64,000 nucleotides of DNA from positions 1,302,001 through 1,366,000 of the forward strand of contig NZ_JABAIJ010000001.1 in assembly GCF_012641435.1 (NCBI RefSeq), read 5' to 3'. The position numbers were made by a program, and so were the translations under genes. Of the stretch, positions 1 through 9,592 are shown in pieces; the stretch's first letter is position 1; every line of letters begins with the position of its first letter. The DNA comes from Rhizobium sp. P38BS-XIX. Its GTDB lineage: Bacteria > Pseudomonadota > Alphaproteobacteria > Rhizobiales > Rhizobiaceae. Under the pieces are notes generated by a model. It was not told the DNA's origin and did not search any database. It saw only the letters and a program-made list of their open reading frames with translations.

Positions 1-456
1 GCGAGCAAGCGCCACGCGCTGGCGCTGACCACCGGAAAGATCGGCCGGCCTGCGTTCGGCATAATCGCCAAGGCGCACGGTCGCGAGCGCCTCGCGCACC
101 TTCTCGCGGTAACGCTCGCCGGAGATACCGCGCACCTTCAATGGGTAGCCCACATTGTCTGATACGTTCATGTGAGGCCAGAGTGCGTAGGACTGAAACA
201 CCATCGCCATGTTGCGCCGCTCGGGCGGCAGCATGGTCGCTGCATCCGCAAGCAGCCGCTCTCCGAGATGAATGGAGCCATCCGTCGGCTGTTCGAAGCC
301 GGCTATCATCCTGAGCACGGTCGTCTTGCCGCAGCCGGATGGACCGAGCAGGGCCAGGAAACCGCCCTCGCGGACATCGAGCGACAAAGCGTTGACAGCG
401 GAGCGCCCTCCGGTGCCGAAATCCTTGCTGACATGATTGAGGATCAGCTTCGCCAA
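1..456 (-). CDS. ABC transporter ATP-binding protein (partial, C-terminus outside window)
   Basis: Energises import through the permease encoded just upstream. The 152 visible codons give an N-terminal ABC domain: Walker A (GPSGCGKTT), the Q-loop (VFQSYALWPHMN) and the signature LSGGQRQRVALAR at the window edge; Walker B and the regulatory C-terminus lie outside. I choose the TTG at 456 because a GGGAG ribosome site sits 7 nt before it; the gene then overlaps the end of the permease gene by 13 nt, typical of translational coupling. The family resembles FbpC/AfuC (Fe3+) and PhnT-type ATPases. The substrate cannot be read from the ATPase alone. Confidence 0.9.
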   Translation of the reverse strand, partial: MAKLILNHVSKDFGTGGRSAVNALSLDVREGGFLALLGPSGCGKTTVLRMIAGFEQPTDGSIHLGERLLADAATMLPPERRNMAMVFQSYALWPHMNVSDNVGYPLKVRGISGERYREKVREALATVRLGDYAERRPADLSGGQRQRVALAR

Positions 457-2138
457 GGCACCACTCCCTTCGGCAGGCGCTTGGCCATGATTTCCAGTAG
501 CACCATCATGATGACGACCATGGCGATGACGATGACCGACATGGCCGAGGCAAGATCGGCGCTGCCGCCATCATCGAGGTTGTAGATGACGACGCCGAGC
601 GTCTGCGTGCCCGCCGACCAGAGCAGAGCCGAAACAGTCAATTCGTTGCAGGCAATGAGGAAGACGAGGATCACCGATGCGCCCGCAGCCGGCGCAATCA
701 GCGGCACGATGATATCTGTGAGACGACGGAAGAAGCCAGCGCCCGAAAGACGCGCAGCCTCCTCCAATGCCGGATCGAGCTGCAGAAAGGCGCTCATGAC
801 CGGCTTCAGGCTGACGGCGAAATAGGCGGAGAAGTAGGCAAGTAGGATGATCCAGATCGTCCCGTAAAGCGTGACATTCAAGATCGGAAGGGGCGCCGCG
901 AACACCAGAATGAAGCAGACGGCGATGATGATGCCCGGAAGCGAATAGGGGATCTCGATCATGCCGCCTACGATGCGGCTCAGCATGTCCTTCCGCCGCG
1001 TCAGCGCATAGGCCGCAAGCACTGTCACCAGAAGGAGACCCAGCGCCGTCATCCCCGCCAGAAAGAGCGAGTTGGAAAAGGCCGTGCGCGTTATGCTCTG
1101 CCGAAACAGGATTTCCGTGAAGGCGTTCAGCGATGCCGTCTTGAAGGTGAGTGGAACGCCATAGGCCGGCACCAGCGCACCCGCAACCAGCGCCAGGAAG
1201 GGCGCGACAAGCATGATGAACAAGATGGCGTAAAGCACCGGCAGCGCCAGAAAACGCCAGCGACCGAGCGAAAAGGCAGCAGTTGCGCCGGAAATGCCGA
1301 TGACGCGATAGTCACGACCCTTCAAGGCCCTGCCCTGTACCGCAAGGCCGGCAACGGCGATGACCGCGATCATCGTCGACAGCACCGCGATATCGCCGAA
1401 TGTGCGTGGCCCGAAATTGGAGAACTTGGTGAAGATCAGGGTCGAGAGCGTATAGATCGAGGCGGGGATGCCGAGGATCGCGGGAATGCCGAAATTACCG
1501 ATCGAAGAGACGAAGGCGATCGCGGCACCGGCGATAACCCCAGGCAGAGACAAAGGCAGAATGATATCGCGGAACACCCGCAAACCGGAGGCGCCGGAAA
1601 GCCTCGCAGCCTCCACACCATCACGCGGCAGCGCCATCAGGCCGGCACGCAAGGCGAGATAGACGAGCGGCGCATGTTGAACCCCGTAGAGAAGCGCAAT
1701 ACCGCCGATCGAATAGAGCGGCTGCGGCGAGCCGAGCGGCGGCGCGATATGCAATGCCTTCAGCAAGGGGCTCGACGGCCCGGACATCTGCACCCAGGCC
1801 AGCGCCGTTACCTGCGGCGGAATCATCATCGGCAAGACGAAGAGGAAGCCAAGCAGTCCCCTGCCCGAAAGATCGGTCAGCGTCAGCAGAAATGCGAAAA
1901 GGCAGCCGAGCAAAACCGAAACGATGGTGCCGAGGATCGCCGTCTCGATCGTGTACCAGGCTGAGCGCCAGAGCACCGGGTCGGTGATCAGCTCATAGGT
2001 GCCGCCCCTGAGCAGCGCTTCGATGCCGGCAAGCGCCAGCCGCGCCAGCGGCAGGACGCTGAGCAAAAACACGACGGCAACAACAAAAGGAAACAGCCAG
2101 GCCGGCTGGCTGTTTCCTCGACGCACATGTCCGTACAT
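444..2138 (-). CDS. ABC transporter permease, two fused membrane halves (FbpB/AfuB type)
   Basis: Inner-membrane channel of a binding-protein-dependent importer, 564 aa. It has about 12 hydrophobic segments in two homologous halves, each with an EAA-type loop (near residue 177 VEAARLSGASGLRVFRDIILP; near 463 EEAARLSGAGFFRRLTDIIVP) that docks on the ATPase. A single polypeptide carrying both permease modules is characteristic of the FbpB/AfuB/PhnU iron(III) or phosphonate family. It lies 17 nt after the binding-protein gene and overlaps the ATPase gene, so the three genes form one operon transcribed leftward. Confidence 0.92.
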   Translation of the reverse strand: MYGHVRRGNSQPAWLFPFVVAVVFLLSVLPLARLALAGIEALLRGGTYELITDPVLWRSAWYTIETAILGTIVSVLLGCLFAFLLTLTDLSGRGLLGFLFVLPMMIPPQVTALAWVQMSGPSSPLLKALHIAPPLGSPQPLYSIGGIALLYGVQHAPLVYLALRAGLMALPRDGVEAARLSGASGLRVFRDIILPLSLPGVIAGAAIAFVSSIGNFGIPAILGIPASIYTLSTLIFTKFSNFGPRTFGDIAVLSTMIAVIAVAGLAVQGRALKGRDYRVIGISGATAAFSLGRWRFLALPVLYAILFIMLVAPFLALVAGALVPAYGVPLTFKTASLNAFTEILFRQSITRTAFSNSLFLAGMTALGLLLVTVLAAYALTRRKDMLSRIVGGMIEIPYSLPGIIIAVCFILVFAAPLPILNVTLYGTIWIILLAYFSAYFAVSLKPVMSAFLQLDPALEEAARLSGAGFFRRLTDIIVPLIAPAAGASVILVFLIACNELTVSALLWSAGTQTLGVVIYNLDDGGSADLASAMSVIVIAMVVIMMVLLEIMAKRLPKGVVPWRS

Positions 2139-2155
2139 TCCAAATCCGGGTCGGA

Positions 2156-3136
2156 TTACTTCGACTTGAAGTAGGTGGAGAAGGTCTTCAGGTCCTGATC
2201 CGTGTTCTTGAGAGCATCGGCTGCATTCAACGGCAAAACCTTGATGCTGTCACGTGCCGGGAATCCTTCCGGCAGCGGCGTGCCGTTGCGAGCCGGAATA
2301 TAGCCGAGCTTCAGGAAGCCTTCCTGGCCCTTTTCGGAAAGAACGTAGTCGACGAATTTCTTGGCGGCATCCGCATGTTGCGTGCCGGCAAGAATGCCGA
2401 CCGGCTCCGTGACGGCCGAAACACCTTCCTTCGGGAAGACGAATTCCAGCGGAGCGCCCTTGGCCTTTTCGCGGATCGGCATGTAGTCGACGATCATGCC
2501 ATAGGCTTTTTCACCGGAAGCGACCGACTTCAGCACGGCGCCGTTGCCGCCTGCAGCGATTGCACCATTCTCGGCGAGATTCTTGTAGTAGTCCCAGCCG
2601 AGGCTGCTGACGCCGGCCAGCGTCTGCGCGTGGATGAGAGCCGCACCCGAAGCAAGCGGGCTCGGCATTGCGACGAGGCCCTTGGCTTCCGGCTTGACCA
2701 GATCCTGCCAGCTCGTCGGCTTCATGGCGGCTGCGGTGTTGTAGACGATGCCGGTCGTGATCAGCTTGGTCGAGTAGTAATAACCGTCGGCGTCATAAAG
2801 CGAGGCGTCGTAATTGGCGGCTTCCGGCGACTTGTAGGCGAGCAGCTTGCCGGCTTCCTTCAGGCGCTCGAGCGTCACGGTATCGGCGATCAGCAGAACG
2901 TCGGCGACAGGAGCGCCAGCCTGCATTTCAGCCTGCAGCTTGGCAATGATCTGCGGCGTGCCGTCACGAACCCAATCGACCTTGACGCCGGGATTGGCGG
3001 CCATGAAACCATCGACGGTCGCCTGCGCATCGGCATTCGGCTGGCTGGTGTAAAGGACGAGATCGGCGGCGTTTGCACTACCGGAGAAAAGAGCGATGGC
3101 CAGAAGGCCGGCAAAGGCGGAAACAAAGGTCTTCAT
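2156..3136 (-). CDS. ABC transporter periplasmic substrate-binding protein (FbpA/PhnS-like)
   Basis: Periplasmic receptor of the operon, 326 aa, with a signal peptide cut near residue 23 (SANA-ADLVLYTSQP). The fold-family markers 'LVLYTSQPNADAQATVDGF' and 'ADVLLIADTVTLERLKEAG' place it in the class with FbpA/AfuA and aminoethylphosphonate binders. Classical FbpA proteins hold ferric iron with a Tyr-Tyr pair after the GEVAFG-like segment; here the matching stretch is GEKAYGMIVDYMPIRE with one tyrosine, so a simple ferric function is doubtful. It is first in the operon. Iron, phosphonate and other small anions remain possible. Confidence 0.88.
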   Translation of the reverse strand: MKTFVSAFAGLLAIALFSGSANAADLVLYTSQPNADAQATVDGFMAANPGVKVDWVRDGTPQIIAKLQAEMQAGAPVADVLLIADTVTLERLKEAGKLLAYKSPEAANYDASLYDADGYYYSTKLITTGIVYNTAAAMKPTSWQDLVKPEAKGLVAMPSPLASGAALIHAQTLAGVSSLGWDYYKNLAENGAIAAGGNGAVLKSVASGEKAYGMIVDYMPIREKAKGAPLEFVFPKEGVSAVTEPVGILAGTQHADAAKKFVDYVLSEKGQEGFLKLGYIPARNGTPLPEGFPARDSIKVLPLNAADALKNTDQDLKTFSTYFKSK

Positions 3137-3379
3137 AAACGTCCTCGTCTGGATAATTAGAAGCGTTCTCTAGACGCGCGGCTTAACATGATTGTGACAA
3201 CTTGTAATACCGAGAACAACTGGGTGGCGGCGAAGTCCCTCCGCGTTGGATCGCCGTGTCTGCTCAGAGCGAGTTACCCAGACAGCGTTATGCAATCTAG
3301 TTGCATCCATTTGGCCCCGATTGACTTCAATGATTGGAAATTCTACTAGAGGTAGATAGTTTAGGGGGTGGGCAATAGC

Positions 3380-3867
3380 ATGCGTTTTGTTGGCAATATT
3401 ATTTGGTTTGTTTTCGGTGGGGCAATCCTCGCGCTTCTCTGGCTTTTCGGAGCACTGATTTTCGCAGTGTCGATTATCGGCCTGCCGATATCCCGCGGCG
3501 CAATCGAGATGGCGAAATTGTCCGCTTTTCCATTCGGCAAGGATGTCGTGCACGTTCGCGAACTTGACGGTAAGGGACTGACGGCTGTCACGGCGTTGAC
3601 CGGGACGATCGGCTTCATTGCCAATATTGTCTGGGCCATCTTTTTTGGATCCCGTTGTTTTTCGGCTATCTGATTGCCGGTGTTCTGAATTGCCTGACGA
3701 TCATTGGCATCCCTTTCGGCATTCAGTCGTTCAAGCTGGCAGGTCTATCCTTCTGGCCCGTCGGTCGGCGTGTCGTATCCAAGGAACTCGCCGAAGTCGC
3801 GCGCATGCGCAACGCCCAGGACAAGCTCGATAAAATTCGCGGCTCAAAGGCGATTGCTGGAGCCTGA
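3380..3867 (+). pseudogene. YccF-domain inner membrane protein, interrupted by a frameshift
   Basis: YccF proteins are small inner-membrane proteins with two repeated YccF domains (SIIGLPISRGAIEMAKLSAFPFG, then TIIGIPFGIQSFKLAGLSFWPVG). Here the two domains are in different frames: the first frame runs from ATG 3380 (AGGGGG ribosome site 10 nt upstream) to a stop at 3671-3673, and the second domain continues in another frame to 3867. Adding one T to the six-T run at 3641-3646 would restore 'IVWAIFFWIPLFFGYLIAG' and a single protein of about 162 aa. It may be a real mutation, a homopolymer sequencing error, or, less likely, slippage. The function of YccF is poorly known. No operon partner. Confidence 0.8.
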
Positions 3868-4095
3868 CTGAAACGCCGGAAACTGTTGGAGCGATCTGCA
3901 GTCCCAAATTGGGCTTGCTTGCCTAGAGTGTCGATCTTGAATGCAATTGGATATTGAACGTGATCAATCCAAGACGCGCATCGCCTTGGATTGATCAAAG
4001 CATGCGCATTCATAAGATGATTAAACCTTGACCATCGCCGTCTCGCGCTATTTTCTGAGGCACGTATTTCAGACGGGATCGAGGAGGATAGATCT

Positions 4096-5154
4096 ATGGA
4101 ATATCGTCTGCTTGGCCGTTCCGGCCTCAAAATCTCCGCCATCACCATGGGCACCATGACCTTCGGTGGAGTCGGCTGGGCAAAAACCGTCGGCGATCTC
4201 GGCATCAAGGATGCAAAGAAGCTAGTCGACATGTGCATCGATGCAGGCGTCAATCTGCTCGACACCGCTGATGTCTATTCGCAGGGCGCATCGGAAGAAA
4301 TCCTTGGCGAGATCATCGGCGGTCCGCGCAAGAATGGCGTGCTCATCGCCACCAAGGCTCGCTTTCCGATGGGCCCAGGCCCCAACGATGCCGGCTCTTC
4401 GCGTCAGCACCTCATCAAGGCCTGCGAAGCAAGCCTTAAGCGCATGAAGACCGATGTGATCGACCTCTACCAGCTGCATGAATGGGACGGTCAGACCCCA
4501 CTCGAAGAAACGATGGAAGCGCTGGACACCCTGGTTCGCCAGGGCAAGGTCCGCTACATCGGCTGCTCGAATTTTTCCGGCTGGCACATCATGAAGGCGC
4601 TCGGCGTCAGCGAGCGTGACAAGCGCGAACGCTTCGTCAGCCAGCAGATCCATTACACGCTGGAAGCCCGCGACGCGGAAAACGAACTGGTGCCGATCAG
4701 TATCGATCAGGGTCTTGGCATTCTCGTCTGGAGCCCAATTGCGGGTGGCCTGCTGTCGGGCAAACACCGGCGCAACCAGGCGACGCCGGAGGGCACGCGC
4801 CAGTTCGCCGGCTGGACGGAACCGCCGATCCGCGATGAAAATCGCCTTTGGAATATTGTCGATACGCTGGTGGAGATTGCCGAGGGTCGCGGCGTTTCCG
4901 CAGCGCAGGTTGCTCTTGCCTGGCTGATCGGCCGCAAGGGCGTGACCTCGGTCATCATCGGCGGTCGCACCAAGGCCCAGTTCAAGGACAATCTTGCCAG
5001 TGCCGAGCTGAAGTTGACGGACGAGGAGCGCAAGCGGCTCGACGATGTCAGCCTGCCGCCGCTGATGTATCCCTACTGGCACCAGCGCAATACGGCCAGC
5101 GACCGGCTGAGCGAGGCCGATCTGGCGCTGATCGGCCCGCATCTGGATAAATGA
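4096..5154 (+). CDS. Aldo/keto reductase, 352 aa
   Basis: NADP(H)-dependent TIM-barrel oxidoreductase of the YajO/Gsp69/Kvbeta type. Visible signatures: N-terminal YRLLGRSGLKISAITMGTMTFGG, catalytic Asp56 and Tyr61 in LLDTADVYSQGASEE, a lysine in LIATKARF, His in LYQLHEWDGQTPLEE, and the C-terminal cofactor region TSVIIGGRTKAQFKDNL. A strong GAGGAGG site lies about 10 nt before the ATG. It stands alone between the YccF remnant and the convergent aminotransferase gene. Natural substrate unknown. The 228 bases upstream (3868-4095) hold no gene and presumably its promoter. Confidence 0.92.
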   Translation: MEYRLLGRSGLKISAITMGTMTFGGVGWAKTVGDLGIKDAKKLVDMCIDAGVNLLDTADVYSQGASEEILGEIIGGPRKNGVLIATKARFPMGPGPNDAGSSRQHLIKACEASLKRMKTDVIDLYQLHEWDGQTPLEETMEALDTLVRQGKVRYIGCSNFSGWHIMKALGVSERDKRERFVSQQIHYTLEARDAENELVPISIDQGLGILVWSPIAGGLLSGKHRRNQATPEGTRQFAGWTEPPIRDENRLWNIVDTLVEIAEGRGVSAAQVALAWLIGRKGVTSVIIGGRTKAQFKDNLASAELKLTDEERKRLDDVSLPPLMYPYWHQRNTASDRLSEADLALIGPHLDK

Positions 5155-5172
5155 AGACTATGGCGTGGCGGC

Positions 5173-6402
5173 TTAGGCCGCCATCGCCCCGATCTCTTCG
5201 GCAATCAACCGGCCAAGCCGGGAGATACCTTCCTCGATCATCTGATCGTTGGCGCAGGAGAAGCTGACACGGAAGGTATTGGCTCCACTGCCATCGGCAA
5301 AGAATGCCTGACCAGGTACAAACGCGACCTTCGCCGTTTCCAGCGATCGCGCGAGCAGCTTGGCGCCATCCATCCCCTTCGGCAACGTGACCCAGACGAA
5401 CATGCCGCCTTGCGGCTTCGTCCAGCTCGTGCCGTCAGGCATATATTTCGCAAGCGCCGCCAGCATACAGTCGCGACGGTGGCTATAGGTCTTGCGGACC
5501 TTGGCGACCTGCGCCTCGAAGCCACGTTCGGCGACCTGATGAATCGCGATCTGGTTGATGGTCGAGGAATGCAGATCCGCCGCCTGCTTCATCAGCACGA
5601 GCTTGCGGATGACAGGCGCATTGGCGACGACGAAGCCGACGCGAAGGCCAGGTGCGAGCGTCTTGGAGAAGCTGCCGCAATAGATCGTGCGCGTGTCGTT
5701 GATGTTGCCCTTACGCGCGATTTCCAGCGCGAGGATCGGCGCCACCGGCTCGCCGTCGTAGCGCAGCGATTGGTAGGCAGCATCTTCGATGATGGCAATA
5801 TCGAGTTCGTCAGCCAGATCGAGCAGCTTCTCGCGACCTGCCAGATCGACCGTCTCGCCCGTCGGGTTGGCGAAATCGGCCGAGAGATAAGCAAACTTCA
5901 CGCGGCCACCCGCCTGCGACGCGGCAGTCCGATAGGAATCCGGCGTCCGGTTGCCGTTCGGCGTCAACTGGTCGTAGGTCGGCTCATAGGCATTGAAGGC
6001 CTGCAGCGCACCGAGATAGGTCGGCGCAGTGACGAGCGCCGTGTCCTTCGGAGACAGGAAGAGCTTGCCAAGATAATCGAGCCCCTGCTGCGAACCGGAA
6101 ACGATGAAGACGTTTTCGAGCTCGCAGGGAATGCCGAGTGCCGCCATCTGTCCAACCAGCCATTCGCGCAGCGGCTTGTAGCCTTCGCTGACCGAATATT
6201 GCAGTGCCGCGTTGACGGTCGGGCCGGAGAAGATGTCGGCATAAGCCTGCTTGAATTCCGCATCCGGAAACAATGCGGGATCGGGAATACCGCCTGCAAA
6301 AGAGATGATATCCGGGCGCTCCAAAAGTTTCAGCAGCTCGCGGATTTCGGAGGCGCGCATACGGCTCGAGCGCGTCGCAAAGATATTTTCCCAATTCAAC
6401 AT
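5173..6402 (-). CDS. PLP-dependent aminotransferase, class I/II
   Basis: Cytosolic transaminase of 409 aa, close in style to 2-aminoadipate/aromatic aminotransferases (LysN-like). PLP lysine lies in CGSFSKTLAPGLRVGFV; other fold-type I markers are VSGSQQGLDYLGKLF, SADFANPTGETV and IEDAAYQSLRYDGE. I start at ATG 6402 (MLNWENIFATRSSRM), which has GAGGAAG 6 nt upstream, rather than an earlier in-frame codon. Convergent with the aldo/keto reductase gene (18 nt between stops) and divergent from the methyltransferase gene. Substrate not identified; a role in amino-acid catabolism is inference. Confidence 0.9.
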   Translation of the reverse strand: MLNWENIFATRSSRMRASEIRELLKLLERPDIISFAGGIPDPALFPDAEFKQAYADIFSGPTVNAALQYSVSEGYKPLREWLVGQMAALGIPCELENVFIVSGSQQGLDYLGKLFLSPKDTALVTAPTYLGALQAFNAYEPTYDQLTPNGNRTPDSYRTAASQAGGRVKFAYLSADFANPTGETVDLAGREKLLDLADELDIAIIEDAAYQSLRYDGEPVAPILALEIARKGNINDTRTIYCGSFSKTLAPGLRVGFVVANAPVIRKLVLMKQAADLHSSTINQIAIHQVAERGFEAQVAKVRKTYSHRRDCMLAALAKYMPDGTSWTKPQGGMFVWVTLPKGMDGAKLLARSLETAKVAFVPGQAFFADGSGANTFRVSFSCANDQMIEEGISRLGRLIAEEIGAMAA

Positions 6403-6559
6403 GGGGCTTCCTCGTAATTTTTGGTCTTTCCGGCACAAGATCACGCAATAAAAGATAAGTCAACAATGCTGACCTATTTTGTTTTCATTGCCTCGAGGAA
6501 TCGCAATTTTCCTGATAGAAATGAGCCTCTCAACCCGAGTAAACGAGCCAAAAAAGATC

Positions 6560-7147
6560 ATGAGCACAGATCCGACATCATCGTTCTATGCCGACAATGC
6601 CAGCCTCTATGCGGCACGCGAACGCAACCTTCCCAAGAGCCGGCTCGACGTCTTCCTGGCCGCCCTTCCCGCCGGCGCGTCCATCCTGGAACTGGGATGC
6701 GGAGCCGGCCAGGATGCCGCCTATATGCTCTCGCGCGGCTTCGACATCACGCCGACGGACGGCTCGGCAGAACTCGCCAATGAGGCCGAGAAGCTGATCG
6801 GCAGGCCCGTCCGGATCATGCGGTTCGAGACGCTCGATGCCAGCACTGCTTTTGACGGCATATGGGCGGAGGCCAGCCTCCTGCATGTACCGAGATCCGA
6901 CCTCCCGGGTATCTTCGACCGGATTCTGCGCGCTTTGAAAGACGGCGGCATCTTCCATAGCAGTTTCAAGGCGGGCGATGCCGAAGGGCACGACACGCTC
7001 GGCCGCTACTACAATTACCCTTCGGTTGAATGGCTGACGGCTCTCCTCAGCGCGGGCGGCTGGAAAGACATAGCGATGACCGAAGCCGATGGCGGCGGCT
7101 TCGACGGCAAGCCGACGAAATGGCTTTATGTAACGGCTCGAAAATAA
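6560..7147 (+). CDS. Class I SAM-dependent methyltransferase
   Basis: Small soluble methyltransferase of 195 aa. Motif I, which binds S-adenosylmethionine, is SILELGCGAGQDAAYML near residue 45; the acidic motif II is ITPTDGSAELANEA, and the post-motif region is FDGIWAEASLLHVPRSDL. Start at ATG 6560 is supported by the domain (STDPTSSFYADNASLYA); an upstream ATG at 6521 is possible and neither has a strong ribosome site. The substrate is unknown. Its end faces the ilvC gene across a hairpin at 7152-7171. Confidence 0.85.
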   Translation: MSTDPTSSFYADNASLYAARERNLPKSRLDVFLAALPAGASILELGCGAGQDAAYMLSRGFDITPTDGSAELANEAEKLIGRPVRIMRFETLDASTAFDGIWAEASLLHVPRSDLPGIFDRILRALKDGGIFHSSFKAGDAEGHDTLGRYYNYPSVEWLTALLSAGGWKDIAMTEADGGGFDGKPTKWLYVTARK

Positions 7148-7151
7148 AAAA

Positions 7152-7171
7152 GCCGAGGCTTTCGCCTCGGC
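7152..7171 (-). terminator. Rho-independent terminator of ilvC
   Basis: Perfect 8-bp stem GCCGAGGC / GCCTCGGC with a 4-nt loop. On the minus strand it is followed by a run of T (TTTTTTATTTT), so it ends the ilvC transcript 25 nt after the stop. On the plus strand the stem lacks a T-run, so it would serve the methyltransferase gene only weakly. Confidence 0.85.
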
Positions 7172-7196
7172 CCTTCATCCCGGCGGTGCCGAAAGC

Positions 7197-8252
<1,056 letters not shown>

Positions 8253-8260
8253 TTAAAATG

Positions 8261-8911
8261 TCAGACGGTCGCGGCTGCTTCCGCCAATACTTTCTCCGTG
8301 CCGTAAAGCCGGAGGAAGGCGCTGACCGCCTTTTCCGCCTGACGGCTCGTGTCCTTCAAACCGGGCTCGCCGAGCAGCATGCGAACATGCAGATCGGAAA
8401 CGATGAGCCCGTAAAGCGTGTGATATGCCTCGTCGGCATCGTCAAAGCGCAACAGCCCTGCCCGCTTGCCGGCGTCGATCAAGCCGCTGGCGCGGCGATC
8501 GATCTGCCTGCGGCCACGCTCGAGCAAGAGCTTGCCGAGCTTGGAGCCGTCGCGGTTCGATTGGCCGATTGCCAGACGGTTCAAGGCGAGCGAGACGTCG
8601 CCGGCCAGAACTTCGAGCAGATCGCGGGCAAAGATGACGAGGTGGTCGTGCAGGCTGGTCGTGTTCAGTCGTTCGCCGTTGCGCTCGAAGGTGCGCACCT
8701 TGCTCGCCTGATACGCGATCATCGCCGACAGCAGGCCGTCGCGATCGCCAAACCACTTGTAAAGACTTTCCTTCGAGCAATTGGCGGCGCGTGCGACGCC
8801 CGAAGTCGTCAGCGCCTTTTCGCCGCCGTCAACGAGGAGGCGCAGCGCCTGTTCCAAAACCGCGTTCTGGCGCGGCGAAAACTCGCTCGACTGTCCTACT
8901 TCGCTCAGCAC
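8261..8911 (-). CDS. TetR/AcrR family transcriptional regulator
   Basis: One-domain repressor of about 216 aa. The N-terminal helix-turn-helix is ALTTSGVARAANCSKESLYKWFGDRDGLLSAM; the rest is an all-helical ligand domain without an obvious relative. I choose GTG 8911 as start because GGGAG lies about 9 nt before it and because an upstream extension would run through a perfect palindrome at 8930-8945 that looks like its own operator. Lies 44 nt upstream of ilvC on the same strand, so it may influence ilvC; this is inference. Confidence 0.85.
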   Translation of the reverse strand: MLSEVGQSSEFSPRQNAVLEQALRLLVDGGEKALTTSGVARAANCSKESLYKWFGDRDGLLSAMIAYQASKVRTFERNGERLNTTSLHDHLVIFARDLLEVLAGDVSLALNRLAIGQSNRDGSKLGKLLLERGRRQIDRRASGLIDAGKRAGLLRFDDADEAYHTLYGLIVSDLHVRMLLGEPGLKDTSRQAEKAVSAFLRLYGTEKVLAEAAATV

Positions 8912-8929
8912 GATGGCTACTCCCAAATG

Positions 8930-8945
8930 CGTACCGTACGGTACG
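8930..8945. promoter_or_regulatory. Palindromic operator, probably for the adjacent TetR regulator
   Basis: Perfect 16-bp palindrome CGTACCGTACGGTACG, 19 bases upstream of the proposed GTG start of the TetR gene. The position and symmetry fit autorepression by a TetR dimer. It also lies about 140 bases upstream of the opposite-strand gene at 9088 and could control both. Confidence 0.6.
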
Positions 8946-9087
8946 GTTCGTGGCGCTTTATGCAGCACTGCAGGCTGGTCGTCAAGCGGAATTCGTAGCT
9001 GCGCTGCGCAAAAAAGACAGGACTTGTCAGGGAGGGCTTACGACGGATAGAGCTTGCTGCAATCTCACTCTTTGCCGGACCGTTCAG

Positions 9088-9567
9088 ATGAAAATCGAGC
9101 ATCTGCTTGCCTCCAAGAAATCGACCGGATCAATGCCTGAAAACAAGCACTTGATACTTTTCCGCGTAGTTGGGATCTGTCTCGCGCTCGGCTTGTTCTC
9201 GACGCTCGCGTCAGGTCCTTCAACGGCAAAGCCAATGTCCGGACCAATGGGGCACTATTGCGGCAAGCTGCTCTCGAGCGGGAAATTGGTCGATGTCGAG
9301 ACCATCTTCACGATCGACCGACGCAATCACATCTCAGGCACCTACCGCTTCAACGACGACGGAGAAACAACGGTCGGTTCGCTCTCGGAAATTGGCGCAT
9401 CGTCCGGTGTGCAGCGCAGATTGCGCTGGTTCGACAAATATGGAATGGGATCGCTGGTGATCCGCTTCGATCGCAACTATCGACGCTTCGAAGGATTATG
9501 GGGAACGCAGGATTCCGATCTCAGCTACACCTGGAGCGGTGGCGAGTGCGGCGCGCCCATGAGCTGA
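9088..9567 (+). CDS. Hypothetical exported protein
   Basis: I do not recognise a family. The 159-aa product has a hydrophobic segment near residues 22-42 (LILFRVVGICLALGLFSTLASG) that fits a signal peptide or anchor, followed by a roughly 110-residue soluble region rich in charged and aromatic residues, with two cysteines (HYCGKLL and GGECGAPMS) that could form a disulfide. An internal ATG at 9133 would give a more usual signal peptide and is an alternative start; neither has a clear ribosome site. Located between divergent TetR and the convergent AraC gene. Confidence 0.6.
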   Translation: MKIEHLLASKKSTGSMPENKHLILFRVVGICLALGLFSTLASGPSTAKPMSGPMGHYCGKLLSSGKLVDVETIFTIDRRNHISGTYRFNDDGETTVGSLSEIGASSGVQRRLRWFDKYGMGSLVIRFDRNYRRFEGLWGTQDSDLSYTWSGGECGAPMS

Positions 9568-9592
9568 GCGCGCTTGGCTTAAACCATCGGTC

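Noticed and set aside
2375..3160. Open frame of 261 codons opposite the binding-protein gene
   Set aside because: Antisense of a clear secreted protein.
3170..3639. Minus-strand open frames opposite the YccF gene
   Set aside because: Antisense shadow; Cys- and Arg-rich with no homology features.
6459..6473. GTCAACAATGCTGAC inverted repeat in the aminotransferase-methyltransferase gap
   Set aside because: Imperfect and short; could be chance and no regulator is near.
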